The position numbers were made by a program, and so were the translations under genes. A DNA stretch of 7,184 nucleotides, taken from contig RFJX01000120.1 of assembly GCA_003694425.1 (NCBI GenBank), positions 1 to 7,184 on the forward strand. The letters are read 5' to 3'. The notes under the pieces are model-generated. The model was not told the origin of the DNA. It ran no database searches and saw nothing but the letters and a program-made list of their open reading frames with translations. Origin of the DNA: Gammaproteobacteria bacterium (GTDB taxonomy: Bacteria; Pseudomonadota; Gammaproteobacteria; J113). Shown piece by piece: positions 1 to 7,071 of the stretch (within the stretch, counting starts at the first letter, position 1; every line of letters begins with the position of its first letter).

Positions 1-135
1 CGTGGGTGAGGGCAAGCCGGCCAACCTCAACGCGGTGAAGGAGGCGGCCAAGACACCAAGGATGCCCCCAAGGGCTTCGTCAAGCGGGTGATCAAGAAGG
101 CCGAGAAGGAGCTCAAGAAGCGCGGCTGGATGTGA
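1..135 (+). pseudogene. C-terminal end of an upstream gene, apparently frameshifted
   Basis: Only the tail of this gene is in the window. From base 2 one frame reads VGEGKPANLNAVKEAAK (to base 52), then degenerates and stops at 89-91. The frame one base back reads DTKDAPKGFVKRVIKKAEK from base 52, continues ELKKRGWM and stops with TGA at 133-135, but upstream it has a stop at 7-9. Joining them at base 52 gives one smooth, lysine-rich C-terminus, so a single G seems to be missing from what would be AAGGAC. This is either a real lesion or a sequence error. I do not recognise the family. Its position directly before xoxJ would suit a xox-cluster protein such as the cytochrome XoxG, but no haem motif lies in the visible part, so that is inference from context only. 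Confidence 0.55.
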
Positions 136-154
136 GCGGCCGGGTTCCGGCCGC
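136..154 (+). other. Perfect 8-bp hairpin directly after the stop codon
   Basis: GCGGCCGG (136-143) and CCGGCCGC (147-154) are exact inverted repeats around a 3-base loop, starting at the base after the TGA stop. No T-run follows, so it is not a classical intrinsic terminator. It could protect an mRNA 3' end, or pair alternatively with the identical GCGGCCGG found at 213-220 in the loop of the next hairpin. Confidence 0.6.
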
Positions 155-191
155 TGCCTCTCGCAGGGAGCCGGGCTAGGCGCAGGGACCC

Positions 192-241
192 AGAGGCGGT
201 ATCATCCGTGCTGCGGCCGGGTGATACCGCCTTTCCTGTTT
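192..241 (+). terminator. Probable intrinsic terminator or attenuator before xoxJ
   Basis: AGGCGGTATCA (194-204) pairs exactly with TGATACCGCCT (222-232), and two further pairs (G-T, A-T) can extend the stem to 192-234. The loop is 17 bases (205-221). The stem leads into a T-rich but interrupted stretch, TTTCCTGTTT (232-241). The strong stem supports termination of the upstream gene. The broken T-tract suggests partial read-through into xoxJ is possible. Confidence 0.6.
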
Positions 242-305
242 CAGGCCACCGCCGGGAAAGGAACCGGCCCCCGTCACGACGGTCCTATCCTGTGTCCATG
301 TCCAC

Positions 306-311
306 GAGGAG
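306..311 (+). promoter_or_regulatory. Ribosome binding site of xoxJ
   Basis: GAGGAG lies six bases before the ATG at 318. This is a strong Shine-Dalgarno match, and it fixes the xoxJ start at the methionine that opens a good signal peptide. Confidence 0.75.
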
Positions 312-317
312 AGCATC

Positions 318-1190
318 ATGAGATCCACATTCCTGGCAGCCCTGCTGCTGGCGGCACTCACCGCCGTCTCCGGGAGCCGGGCCGCCGAGCGCACCGCCTT
401 CAAGGTCTGCGCCGACCCCTACAACCTGCCCATGTCGAACAAGAAAGAGGAGGGCTACGAGAACAAGATCGCCAGGCTGTTCGCCGACGACCTCGGCCTG
501 CCGATCGAGTACACCTGGTTTCCGCAGCGGATCGGCTTCATCCGCAAGACCCTGCGCAACAACCTGGACACCCCGGACGGCAGCTACGCCTGCGACGTGG
601 TGATGGGAGTGGTCACCGGATTCGAGCTGGCGGACACCACCAAGCCCTATTACCGGTCGACCTGGGCCTTCGCCTATGTGAAGGGCCGGGGTCTGGACGA
701 CATCCGGAGCCAGGAGGACCTGGCCCACATCGACGAGGAGCGTTTGCAGAAGATCAAGGTCGGCGTCTTCGACAAGAGCCCGACCGCCCGCTGGGTGATC
801 GAACACGGGCTGATGGAGCACATGGTGCCCTATCAGGCGCAGACGGGCGCCTTCGAGGCCTACGTGGGCGAGATGGTGGAAAAGGACCTGCCCGCGGGCA
901 AGATCGACATCGCCTTCATCTGGGGGCCGATCGCCGGTTACTTCGCCAAGAAGGTGAAGGAGGAGACCGGTACCGAGATCGTCGTGGTCCCGATGCACTC
1001 CGAATCCCACATGCAGTTCGAATATCCCATCTCCATGGCGGTCCGCTTCGGCGAGAAGGAGTGGAAGCGCCAGATCGAGGAGCTGATCGACCGCCATCAG
1101 GAGGAGATCAACGCCATCCTGCGGGACTACGGGGTCCCGCTCCTGCCCATCGAGAACATCGACCTGTTCCTGAAGGAAGACGATGACTGA
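318..1190 (+). CDS. xoxJ: MxaJ/XoxJ-family periplasmic protein associated with PQQ methanol dehydrogenase
   Basis: This 290-residue protein belongs to the quinoprotein-dehydrogenase-associated, solute-binding-protein-like family (MxaJ/XoxJ). Residues 1-22 form a signal peptide: basic start, leucine/alanine core, cleavage near SRA-AE. The mature N-terminus FKVCADPYNLPMSN, the YTWFPQRIGF block (residues 65-74) and ACDVVMGV (91-98) are family hallmarks. Cys31 and Cys92 are the only cysteines and could form a disulfide in the periplasm. Members assist PQQ methanol dehydrogenase maturation or activity, though the exact role is unsettled. The name xoxJ is preferred over mxaJ because J is near-terminal here, with a terminator soon after. 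In mxa operons J is followed by mxaG and mxaI, which are absent. The dehydrogenase itself is not in the window, so Xox versus Mxa is inference. The gene ends eight bases inside the next one. Confidence 0.85.
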   Translation: MRSTFLAALLLAALTAVSGSRAAERTAFKVCADPYNLPMSNKKEEGYENKIARLFADDLGLPIEYTWFPQRIGFIRKTLRNNLDTPDGSYACDVVMGVVTGFELADTTKPYYRSTWAFAYVKGRGLDDIRSQEDLAHIDEERLQKIKVGVFDKSPTARWVIEHGLMEHMVPYQAQTGAFEAYVGEMVEKDLPAGKIDIAFIWGPIAGYFAKKVKEETGTEIVVVPMHSESHMQFEYPISMAVRFGEKEWKRQIEELIDRHQEEINAILRDYGVPLLPIENIDLFLKEDDD

Positions 1191-1938
1191 AAACAAGATG
1201 AAGCAACCGCACCTTGCCGGGGGCCTCGTATTGCTGCTGGCGCTCGCCCTGCCGTTCTGGGTCAACGCAGCGGAGGAGGAGAAGGAACCCGAGTTCAGCG
1301 AGGCGGAGACCCTGCTCTTCCTGACCGATCACCTGGAGAACATCAGCGCGCCGGGAGAGCTGCGCTACGAGTTCGTCCACCGCGGGAGTCTGGAGGAGAA
1401 CTTCACCGACAGGGTGATCCTGCGGATCGACAAGGTGCTGGAGGACGGCTTCAAGAGCGCCGAGATCGACTTCCTGGAGGGTGATCGCCACCAGTACGTG
1501 CCGCCCAATGCCCACACCAATCTCAACGGCGTGATCCTGGTCTTCCTGCAGGGGGACACCTACGAGATGGCCCGCCTGACCCCGGGCAGCTCCCGCTACT
1601 TCCACAGGCGGATGAAGTACGGCTTCGCCTACGAGGCGGAGGTCGAGCCGGTAACCTTCACCTTCGACGGCAGGGAGGTGACGGGTCGGAAGGTGACCAT
1701 GAAGCCGTTCATCAACGACCCCCACCGTCCGGAGTTCGAGGAGTACGCGCACAAGGTCTACACCTTCATCCTGTCGAAGGAGGTTCCGGGGATGCTCTAC
1801 CAGATCCATACCATTATCCCGGACATGTCGAAGGAAGAGGAGGGCAAGGCGTTCGAGGAGCCCCTCATCGAGGAGCGGCTTACCCTGGTGAAGGCCGAGC
1901 TCGGGGAGCCGGGCAAGGTGGCGCAGATGAAGCCCTGA
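1183..1938 (+). CDS. Unrecognised secreted protein translationally coupled to xoxJ
   Basis: I do not recognise the family. The 251-residue product opens with a signal peptide: polar start, hydrophobic run at about residues 11-27, cleavage near VNA-AEE at 29-30. This predicts a periplasmic protein. The mature part is acidic, has no cysteine, and alternates charged and hydrophobic residues in a way that suggests mostly beta strands, with helical ends. It has no membrane segment, haem motif or known catalytic motif. The ATG at 1183 overlaps the xoxJ stop by eight bases and has AAGGA at 1173-1177, five bases upstream, which implies coupling. An in-frame ATG at 1198 is an alternative start and leaves the signal peptide intact. 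Being locked to xoxJ and ended by a terminator, it probably serves the methanol dehydrogenase system in the periplasm; that is inference. Confidence 0.8.
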   Translation: MTENKMKQPHLAGGLVLLLALALPFWVNAAEEEKEPEFSEAETLLFLTDHLENISAPGELRYEFVHRGSLEENFTDRVILRIDKVLEDGFKSAEIDFLEGDRHQYVPPNAHTNLNGVILVFLQGDTYEMARLTPGSSRYFHRRMKYGFAYEAEVEPVTFTFDGREVTGRKVTMKPFINDPHRPEFEEYAHKVYTFILSKEVPGMLYQIHTIIPDMSKEEEGKAFEEPLIEERLTLVKAELGEPGKVAQMKP

Positions 1939-1962
1939 AACGAAAAATCATTCAAGAGAGCA

Positions 1963-1993
1963 AAAAAACGCCGGCTACATGCCGGCGTTTTTT
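1963..1993. terminator. Bidirectional intrinsic terminator between convergent operons
   Basis: AAAAAACGCCGGC (1963-1975) and GCCGGCGTTTTTT (1981-1993) are a perfect 13-bp inverted repeat around the loop TACAT. A 7-bp GC-rich core is flanked by an A-run on one side and a T-run on the other, so transcripts from either strand end in a stem followed by U residues. It sits 24 bases after the + strand stop (1938) and 38 bases after the fdhA stop on the - strand, serving both operons. Confidence 0.93.
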
Positions 1994-2031
1994 CCTGTCT
2001 GCGGGATCCTTCCTCCCTGCCGGTTCCGTCT

Positions 2032-4791
2032 TCAGGCGGCCGCCTCGGCCTGCGCCTTCTCCAGTCTGACCGCGCAGAACTTGAACTCCGGGATCTTGCC
2101 GTAGGGGTCCAGCTCCTCGCTGGTGAGGAGGTTGGCGGCGGCCTCCTGGTAGCAGAAGGCCATGAAGAGGGAGCCGGGCTGGACTCCGCTGTCGAGCCGG
2201 GCGTAGGCGGTGATCTCGCCCCGCCTGGAGGCGATCCGCACCGGGTCCCCGGGCGAGGCCCCGATCCGCTCCAGGTCCTGCGGATGGATGGAGACCACCG
2301 GATCCGGTTCGAGCGCGTCCAGGACCGTGGCATGCCGGGTCATGGCCCCGGTATGCCAGTGCTCGAGCTGGCGGCCGGTGATGAAGACCAAGGGGTATTC
2401 CTCGTCCGGCAGTTCCGCCGCGTGGGTGTACTCGGCCGGTACGAACCTGCCCTTGCCGCTGTGGGTGGGGAAGCCACCGACGAAGATGGTCGGCTCTCCC
2501 GGGTCGCCCTCCTTCTCCAGCGGATAGGTGAGGCTGTGCTCCGCATCCAGCCGTTCCCAGGTCATCCCGGCCATGCTGGGCGTGGCCTTGCGGATCTCCT
2601 CGAAGACGTCGGCCGGGCCGGCATAGTCCCAGTCCAGGCCCAGGCGCCGGGCCATCTCCTGGATGATCCAGAGGTCCTGCCGGGCCTCCCCGGGCGGGTC
2701 GATGGCCTGGCGGCCCATCTGGACCCGGCGGTCGGTATTGGTGAAGGTACCGGTCTTCTCGGGGAAGGCCGAGGCGGGGAGGATGACATCGGCATAACCG
2801 GCCGTCTCGGTGGGGAAGATGTCCTGCACCACGAGATGCTCCAGCTCGGCCAGGGCGGCGCGGGCGTGGTTGAGGTTGGGATCGGACATGGCCGGATTCT
2901 CGCCCATGATGTACATGCCCCGGATCTTCCCGGCATGCACCGCGTTCATGATCTCCACCACGGTCAGTCCCGGCTCCGGGTCCAGGGTGGTCTGCCACAG
3001 TTCCTCGAAGTATTCGCGCACGTGGGGGTCGTCCACCGGCTGATAGTCCGGATAGACCATGGGGATGAGGCCCACATCGGAGGCGCCCTGGACGTTGTTC
3101 TGTCCCCGCAGGGGGTGCAGTCCGGTGCCGTCGCGCCCGATCTGGCCGGTCATGAGGGCTAGGGAGATGAGACAGCGCGCGTTGTCGGTGCCGTGGACGT
3201 GCTGCGAGATCCCCATGCCCCAGAAGATCATCGAGCCCTTCGAGGTGGCGTAGATCCTGGCCACCTCGCGGATGACCCCGGCGGGGATGCCACAGAAGGC
3301 CTCCACCTTCTCCGGTGGATATTTCATCACCGTTTCCTTCAGCGCCTCGAAACCCTCGGTATGACGGGCGATGAACTCGTCGTTGGTCAGCCCCTCCTCG
3401 ATGATGGTGTACATCATGGCGTTGAGCAGGGGTACGTCGGTATCGGGACGGAACTGGAGATGGTAGTCGGCGAAGCGGGTGATGGCGGAATGGTAGGGGT
3501 CCATCACGATCAGGGTCTTGCCGGCGCGGGCCTCGTTCTTCATGAAGGTGGCGGCGACCGGGTGGTTGACCGTGGGCCGGGAGCCGATGATCAGGATGAC
3601 CTCTGCCTTCGCGACATCGGCCACCTGGTTGGAGACCGCGCCGGAACCGATGCACTCGAGCAGCGCCGCCACCGAGGAGGCGTGGCAGAGGCGGGTGCAG
3701 TGGTCGACGTTGTTGTTGCGGAAGCCGGTGCGGACCAGTTTCTGGAACAGATAGGCCTCCTCGTTGCTGCCCTTGGCCGAGCCGAATCCGGCCAGGGCCC
3801 GGGGGCCGTGCTGCTCGAGGATCCGGCGCAGTCCTCCCGCTGCCGCATCCAGCGCCTCTTCCCAGCTCGCCTCCCGGAACACCCGGGGGAACTCCTCGGG
3901 GGGAACCAGCTCCGGGGTCTTGGCCACACCCTCGCGCCGGATCAGCGGTCTGGTGAGGCGCTCCGGGTTGTGCACGTAGTCGAAGCCGTAGCGTCCCTTG
4001 ACGCAGAGCCGGCTGTGATTGGAGGGGCCGTCCCGGCCATCGACATGGAGGATGCGGTTGTCCCTGACATTGTAGGTGAGCAGGCAGCCGACGCCGCAAT
4101 AGGGGCAGGTGCTCTCCACCTGCTTCTCGGGCACGACCCTGAGGACGCCGCCCTTCGGTGCCAGGGCCCCGGTCGGGCAGGCCTGGACGCACTCGCCGCA
4201 GGTGACGCAGCTGGAATCACCCATCGGGTCGTCGAGGTCGAAGACGATCTTCGAATGGAGGCCGCGGAAGGCATAGCCGATGACGTCGTTGGCCTGGACC
4301 TCGCGGCAGGCCCGCACGCAGCGGGTGCACTGGATGCAGGCCTCGAGGTTGACGTCGATGGCCGGATTGCTGGTGTCGGCCGCCGGCTGGTCCCGGCCAG
4401 GGAAGCGGACCTGGTCCACGCCCAGTTTCCGGGCCCAGTAGTCGAGCTCGGAATCCGGGTCGTGCGGGGAATCACCCTGGCCGGGCATGTCCGAGCGCAA
4501 CAGCTCCAGCACCATCTTCTGCGAATGGCGGGCCCGCTCGTTCGCGCTGTGCACCACCATGCCCTCGACGGGCTGGCGGGAGCAGGAGGGGGCAAGTGCG
4601 CGTTCGCCCTCGATCTCCACCATGCAGGCGCGGCAGTTGCCGTCGGGCCGGTAGCCCTCCTTGTAGCAGAGGAAGGGGATCTCCTCGCCCAGGCGTCGGG
4701 CCACCTGGAGGATGGTCTCGCCGGGACGTGCCTCGACCTCCCGGCCGTCGAGCGTGAAACGGATGGTGAGGGTTTCGGGGTTGGCAGCCAT
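2032..4791 (-). CDS. fdhA: NAD-dependent formate dehydrogenase, catalytic (alpha) subunit, FDH1 type
   Basis: This 919-residue cytoplasmic subunit oxidises formate to CO2 at a bis-pterin Mo or W centre and sends electrons to FdhB. Domains in order: a [2Fe-2S] ferredoxin domain (Cys42, 53, 56, 70); two [4Fe-4S] motifs (Cys152/155/158 with Cys205, and Cys195/198/201 with Cys162); the oxidoreductase [4Fe-4S] motif CPYCGVGC (229-236) with Cys263; the pterin-binding catalytic body; and a C-terminal dinucleotide-binding domain (from about 800). Active-site candidates are Cys369 and His370 in DHCTRLCH, and Arg562 in LRGQNNVQG. The His-Cys3 cluster motif of FdsA/NuoG proteins is absent between residues 71 and 150, as I recall for Methylobacterium FDH1 alpha. 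The metal cannot be read from sequence. The start is set by GGAGG (4806-4802) and by the TAATG overlap with fdhB. No FdsC/FdhD-type sulfurtransferase gene follows. Confidence 0.95.
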   Translation of the reverse strand: MAANPETLTIRFTLDGREVEARPGETILQVARRLGEEIPFLCYKEGYRPDGNCRACMVEIEGERALAPSCSRQPVEGMVVHSANERARHSQKMVLELLRSDMPGQGDSPHDPDSELDYWARKLGVDQVRFPGRDQPAADTSNPAIDVNLEACIQCTRCVRACREVQANDVIGYAFRGLHSKIVFDLDDPMGDSSCVTCGECVQACPTGALAPKGGVLRVVPEKQVESTCPYCGVGCLLTYNVRDNRILHVDGRDGPSNHSRLCVKGRYGFDYVHNPERLTRPLIRREGVAKTPELVPPEEFPRVFREASWEEALDAAAGGLRRILEQHGPRALAGFGSAKGSNEEAYLFQKLVRTGFRNNNVDHCTRLCHASSVAALLECIGSGAVSNQVADVAKAEVILIIGSRPTVNHPVAATFMKNEARAGKTLIVMDPYHSAITRFADYHLQFRPDTDVPLLNAMMYTIIEEGLTNDEFIARHTEGFEALKETVMKYPPEKVEAFCGIPAGVIREVARIYATSKGSMIFWGMGISQHVHGTDNARCLISLALMTGQIGRDGTGLHPLRGQNNVQGASDVGLIPMVYPDYQPVDDPHVREYFEELWQTTLDPEPGLTVVEIMNAVHAGKIRGMYIMGENPAMSDPNLNHARAALAELEHLVVQDIFPTETAGYADVILPASAFPEKTGTFTNTDRRVQMGRQAIDPPGEARQDLWIIQEMARRLGLDWDYAGPADVFEEIRKATPSMAGMTWERLDAEHSLTYPLEKEGDPGEPTIFVGGFPTHSGKGRFVPAEYTHAAELPDEEYPLVFITGRQLEHWHTGAMTRHATVLDALEPDPVVSIHPQDLERIGASPGDPVRIASRRGEITAYARLDSGVQPGSLFMAFCYQEAAANLLTSEELDPYGKIPEFKFCAVRLEKAQAEAAA

Positions 4792-6461
4792 TACTTGAAT
4801 TCCTCCGGGAAATACCTGACCGCACAGCGCAGCGGGTTGGGTGCCGCCTGGCCGAGGCCGCAGATGGAGGCGTCCTCCATGGCGCGGGCCAGCTCCTCAA
4901 GTAGACCGGTATCCCACTGCTCGCGTTCCATCAGGGCCACGGCCTTGGCCGTGCCGACCCGGCAGGGGGTGCACTGGCCGCAGGACTCGTCCTCGAAGAA
5001 GCGCATGGCGTTGAGCGCCAGCAGCCGGGCGCTGTCCTGGTCGGAGAAGACCACGATGGCGGCGGAGCCGATGAAGCAGCCGTGGGGTTGCAGGGTGTCG
5101 AAGTCCAGCGGGACGTCGTCCAGGGAGGCGGGCAGGATCCCGCCGGAGGCGCCACCCGGGAAGTAACCGTAGAATTCGTGTCCCGGCAGCATTCCGCCGC
5201 AATATTCGTCGATCAGCTCCCGGATGGTGATCCCGGCCGGGGCGAGGTGTACCCCCGGCTTGACCACCCGCCCGCTGACCGAGAAGGAGCGCAGCCCCTT
5301 GCGGCCATGGCGACCGTGACCGGTGAACCAGTCCGGACCCCGCTCGACGATGTCGCGGACCCAGTAGAGGGTCTCCATGTTGTGCTCCAGGGTGGGGCGG
5401 CCGAAGAGGCCGACCTGGGCGACGTAGGGCGGGCGCAGGCGCGGCATGCCCCGCTTGCCCTCGATCGACTCGATCATGGCCGATTCCTCCCCGCAGATAT
5501 AGGCCCCGGCGCCCCGGCGCAGTTCGATTGGCGGGAGGGGACAGGGGGGGGCGGCCTGCAGCTTCTCCAGCTCCGCCGTGAGCAGCTGACGGACCCCGGC
5601 ATACTCGTCGCGCAGGTAGATGTAGATCGCCTCGGCCTCGATTGCCCAGGAGGCGATCAGCATGCCCTCGAGGAAACGGTGCGGGTCGCGCTCCAGATAG
5701 TAGCGGTCCTTGAAGGTCCCCGGCTCGCCCTCGTCGATATTGACCGCCACCAGCCTCGGCTTTGGCTGGTCGCGCAGGATGCGCCACTTGCGCCCGGCGG
5801 GAAATCCGGCGCCACCGAGTCCCCGGAGACCGGAGCCCTCCAGCAGGGAGATGACCGACTCCGCATCGCGACCGCCCTCCACGCACTCCCGCAGGAGCCG
5901 GTAGCCGCCATCGGCCCGGTACTGCGCGTAGTCGGTGCAGGGGGGCGGGGTATCGGCGTGCTCTCCACTTTCCACCACCTCGAGCACCTGCCGCGGGTCG
6001 GCTCCGCCCACCGGGCGGGTCCCGACCACGGCCACCGGGGCCTGGTCGCAGCGGCCCACGCAGGGGACCCGCTGCACGCGGACCCCCTCACCCAGGGTCT
6101 GCTCGAGTTCTCCGGCCAGTTCCCGGGCACCGAACATCTCGCAGGTCAGCGAGTCGCAGACACGAACCGTGAGCGGGGGCGGAGGCGTTTCTCCTTCCTT
6201 GACCACGTCGAAGTGGTGGTAGAAGGTGGCCACCTCATAGACCTCGGTGGTGGCCAGGTTGAGCTCCGCGGCCAGTGCCACCAGATGGGCGGCGGAGATG
6301 TGGTGGTAGCGGTCCTGGATCAGGTGGAGGTATTCGATCAGGAGGTCACGCCGGCGTGGCATGTCACCCAGCAGCTCGCGGATCTCCCGCACGGCCACCG
6401 GGTCAGGATGGCGGCCCCGGGCCTGTGCCCGGGATCTCCGGGCAGTCTTGTCGTCAGTCAT
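4791..6461 (-). CDS. fdhB: NAD-dependent formate dehydrogenase, beta subunit (fused NuoE/NuoF-like diaphorase)
   Basis: This 556-residue subunit takes electrons from FdhA and reduces NAD+ at FMN. The N-terminal third is NuoE/FdsG-like, a thioredoxin-fold [2Fe-2S] domain with Cys102, Cys107, Cys134 and Cys138. The rest is NuoF/FdsB-like: glycine-rich GLRGLGGAGFP (211-221), NIDEGEPGTFKD (241-252) and RGAGAYICGEES (316-327) bind FMN and NADH. Cys494/497/500 (CGQCTPC) and Cys534 hold the [4Fe-4S] cluster. FdsABG-type enzymes encode the two halves as separate genes; the fusion matches the two-subunit FDH1 of Methylobacterium. The ATG at 6461 has only AGGAAG about 13 bases upstream, a weak site, but the N-terminal length fits the family and no better in-frame start is visible. 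It is the first gene of the operon; fdhA overlaps its stop by one base. Confidence 0.95.
   Translation of the reverse strand: MTDDKTARRSRAQARGRHPDPVAVREIRELLGDMPRRRDLLIEYLHLIQDRYHHISAAHLVALAAELNLATTEVYEVATFYHHFDVVKEGETPPPPLTVRVCDSLTCEMFGARELAGELEQTLGEGVRVQRVPCVGRCDQAPVAVVGTRPVGGADPRQVLEVVESGEHADTPPPCTDYAQYRADGGYRLLRECVEGGRDAESVISLLEGSGLRGLGGAGFPAGRKWRILRDQPKPRLVAVNIDEGEPGTFKDRYYLERDPHRFLEGMLIASWAIEAEAIYIYLRDEYAGVRQLLTAELEKLQAAPPCPLPPIELRRGAGAYICGEESAMIESIEGKRGMPRLRPPYVAQVGLFGRPTLEHNMETLYWVRDIVERGPDWFTGHGRHGRKGLRSFSVSGRVVKPGVHLAPAGITIRELIDEYCGGMLPGHEFYGYFPGGASGGILPASLDDVPLDFDTLQPHGCFIGSAAIVVFSDQDSARLLALNAMRFFEDESCGQCTPCRVGTAKAVALMEREQWDTGLLEELARAMEDASICGLGQAAPNPLRCAVRYFPEEFK
4801..4806 (-). 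promoter_or_regulatory. Ribosome binding site of fdhA inside the end of fdhB
   Basis: On the - strand GGAGGA lies 9 bases before the fdhA ATG, within the last codons of fdhB. With the TAATG stop-start overlap at 4793-4789, this indicates translational coupling and roughly matched synthesis of the two subunits. Confidence 0.8.
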
Positions 6462-6562
6462 CTTGGATGCAGTGCTTCCTCACAACGCCGACGGCATGAT
6501 CCGCAGCTCACCCTGGCCATCCCGGTTCAGGTCCCTGCATGGTGCCGTTCGACTGTTGGCAG

Positions 6563-6568
6563 ATTATA
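6563..6568 (-). promoter_or_regulatory. Candidate -10 box for the fdhBA operon
   Basis: The - strand reads TATAAT here, a consensus sigma-70 -10 hexamer, in a small AT-rich island within GC-rich DNA. Transcription would start near 6556 and give a leader of about 95 bases before the fdhB ATG. At 17-base spacing the -35 position reads CGGGCC, far from TTGACA, so either an activator is needed or the match is accidental. Confidence 0.45.
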
Positions 6569-7065
6569 GTTTTTGTCGTGGCTCCGGCCCGCCTTCGCCA
6601 GCCCCCTCAACGGATCAGGGGCTGGTGACCGGTCCGCAGCGTACCGCGAGGTTCAGGGGACCCGGGCCGTCGCGCCCGCAGCAGGGTGGCTACGGCCATG
6701 GTGACCTGCGGGCCTTTGCGGACCAGGTCGCAGGAGGGACCCGGTATGTCTCCGGCAGGCGCCGCAGGTCGCTTGACCACGTGCCCATCTTCCCATGCTG
6801 TTGCAAGCCCGCCGTAACGGCCGCTGGCCGATCCTTGTTCTGCCGTCCCTCCCGGCCGCAGTCACGGTGAACGGGACCACGTGCCGATGGCGGGATGGAC
6901 GGGTCCAATCCGGGAATTAAGCTATCACAGTTACCCCCACCACTCCAGCGCTTGCGGGCAATTCCTGCGGCCTTTTCCACATGATCCGTGGGGGTGGGAT
7001 ATGCGAGGGTGCCCGCCGTCGCCCGACCGTTGCCACGGTAGCGTGGGTGGTGCGGACCGATGGGT

Positions 7066-7071
7066 TATAAT
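7066..7071 (+). promoter_or_regulatory. Candidate -10 box for the RFAP synthase gene
   Basis: A perfect TATAAT sits 31 bases before the GTG start, which would put the transcript start near 7078 with a leader of about 25 bases. The -35 position at 17-base spacing (7043-7048) reads GTGGGT, with no resemblance to TTGACA. The upstream bases (GGT) do not form a full extended -10 motif. Confidence 0.5.

Noticed and set aside
136..154. Intrinsic terminator at the first hairpin after the upstream gene
   Set aside because: The stem is perfect but is followed by TGCCTCTCGC, not a T-run. The second hairpin at 192-241 is the better candidate.
221..1265. Long open frames overlapping xoxJ in a second + frame (221-1186) and on the - strand (285-1265)
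   Set aside because: xoxJ has the signal peptide, ribosome site and family motifs. The competing frames are compositionally biased and start inside the terminator hairpin or the next gene.
1952..4192. 746-codon open frame on the - strand in another frame of fdhA
   Set aside because: The translation is Arg/Pro/Gly-rich, runs through the terminator hairpin and has no domain, while fdhA in the other frame is clearly real.
3193..5166. 657-codon open frame on the + strand opposite fdhA and fdhB
   Set aside because: It lies antisense to two genes with complete cofactor motifs. Its sequence is Gly/Ala/Val/His-rich without recognisable domains, as expected from the complement of GC-rich codons.
5082..6569. 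495-codon + strand frame opposite fdhB
   Set aside because: It is antisense to a fully motif-supported FdhB, with low-complexity composition and no domain.
6600..6900. Molybdenum/tungsten cofactor (Moco/Tuco) riboswitch near fdhBA
   Set aside because: I looked because the enzyme needs this cofactor. The conserved Moco-motif segments could not be found in order on the - strand, and the likely transcript start lies downstream of this region.
6653..6980. Small - strand frames in the intergenic region (75 and 96 codons) and the + frame ending at 6870
   Set aside because: They have no good ribosome sites, are Arg/Pro/Gly-rich and show no recognisable motif. Overlapping frames on both strands are equally open, which points to GC bias.
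6988..7010. G-quadruplex from the G-runs GGGGG-T-GGG
   Set aside because: Only three closely spaced G-runs are present, so a standard intramolecular quadruplex is not supported.
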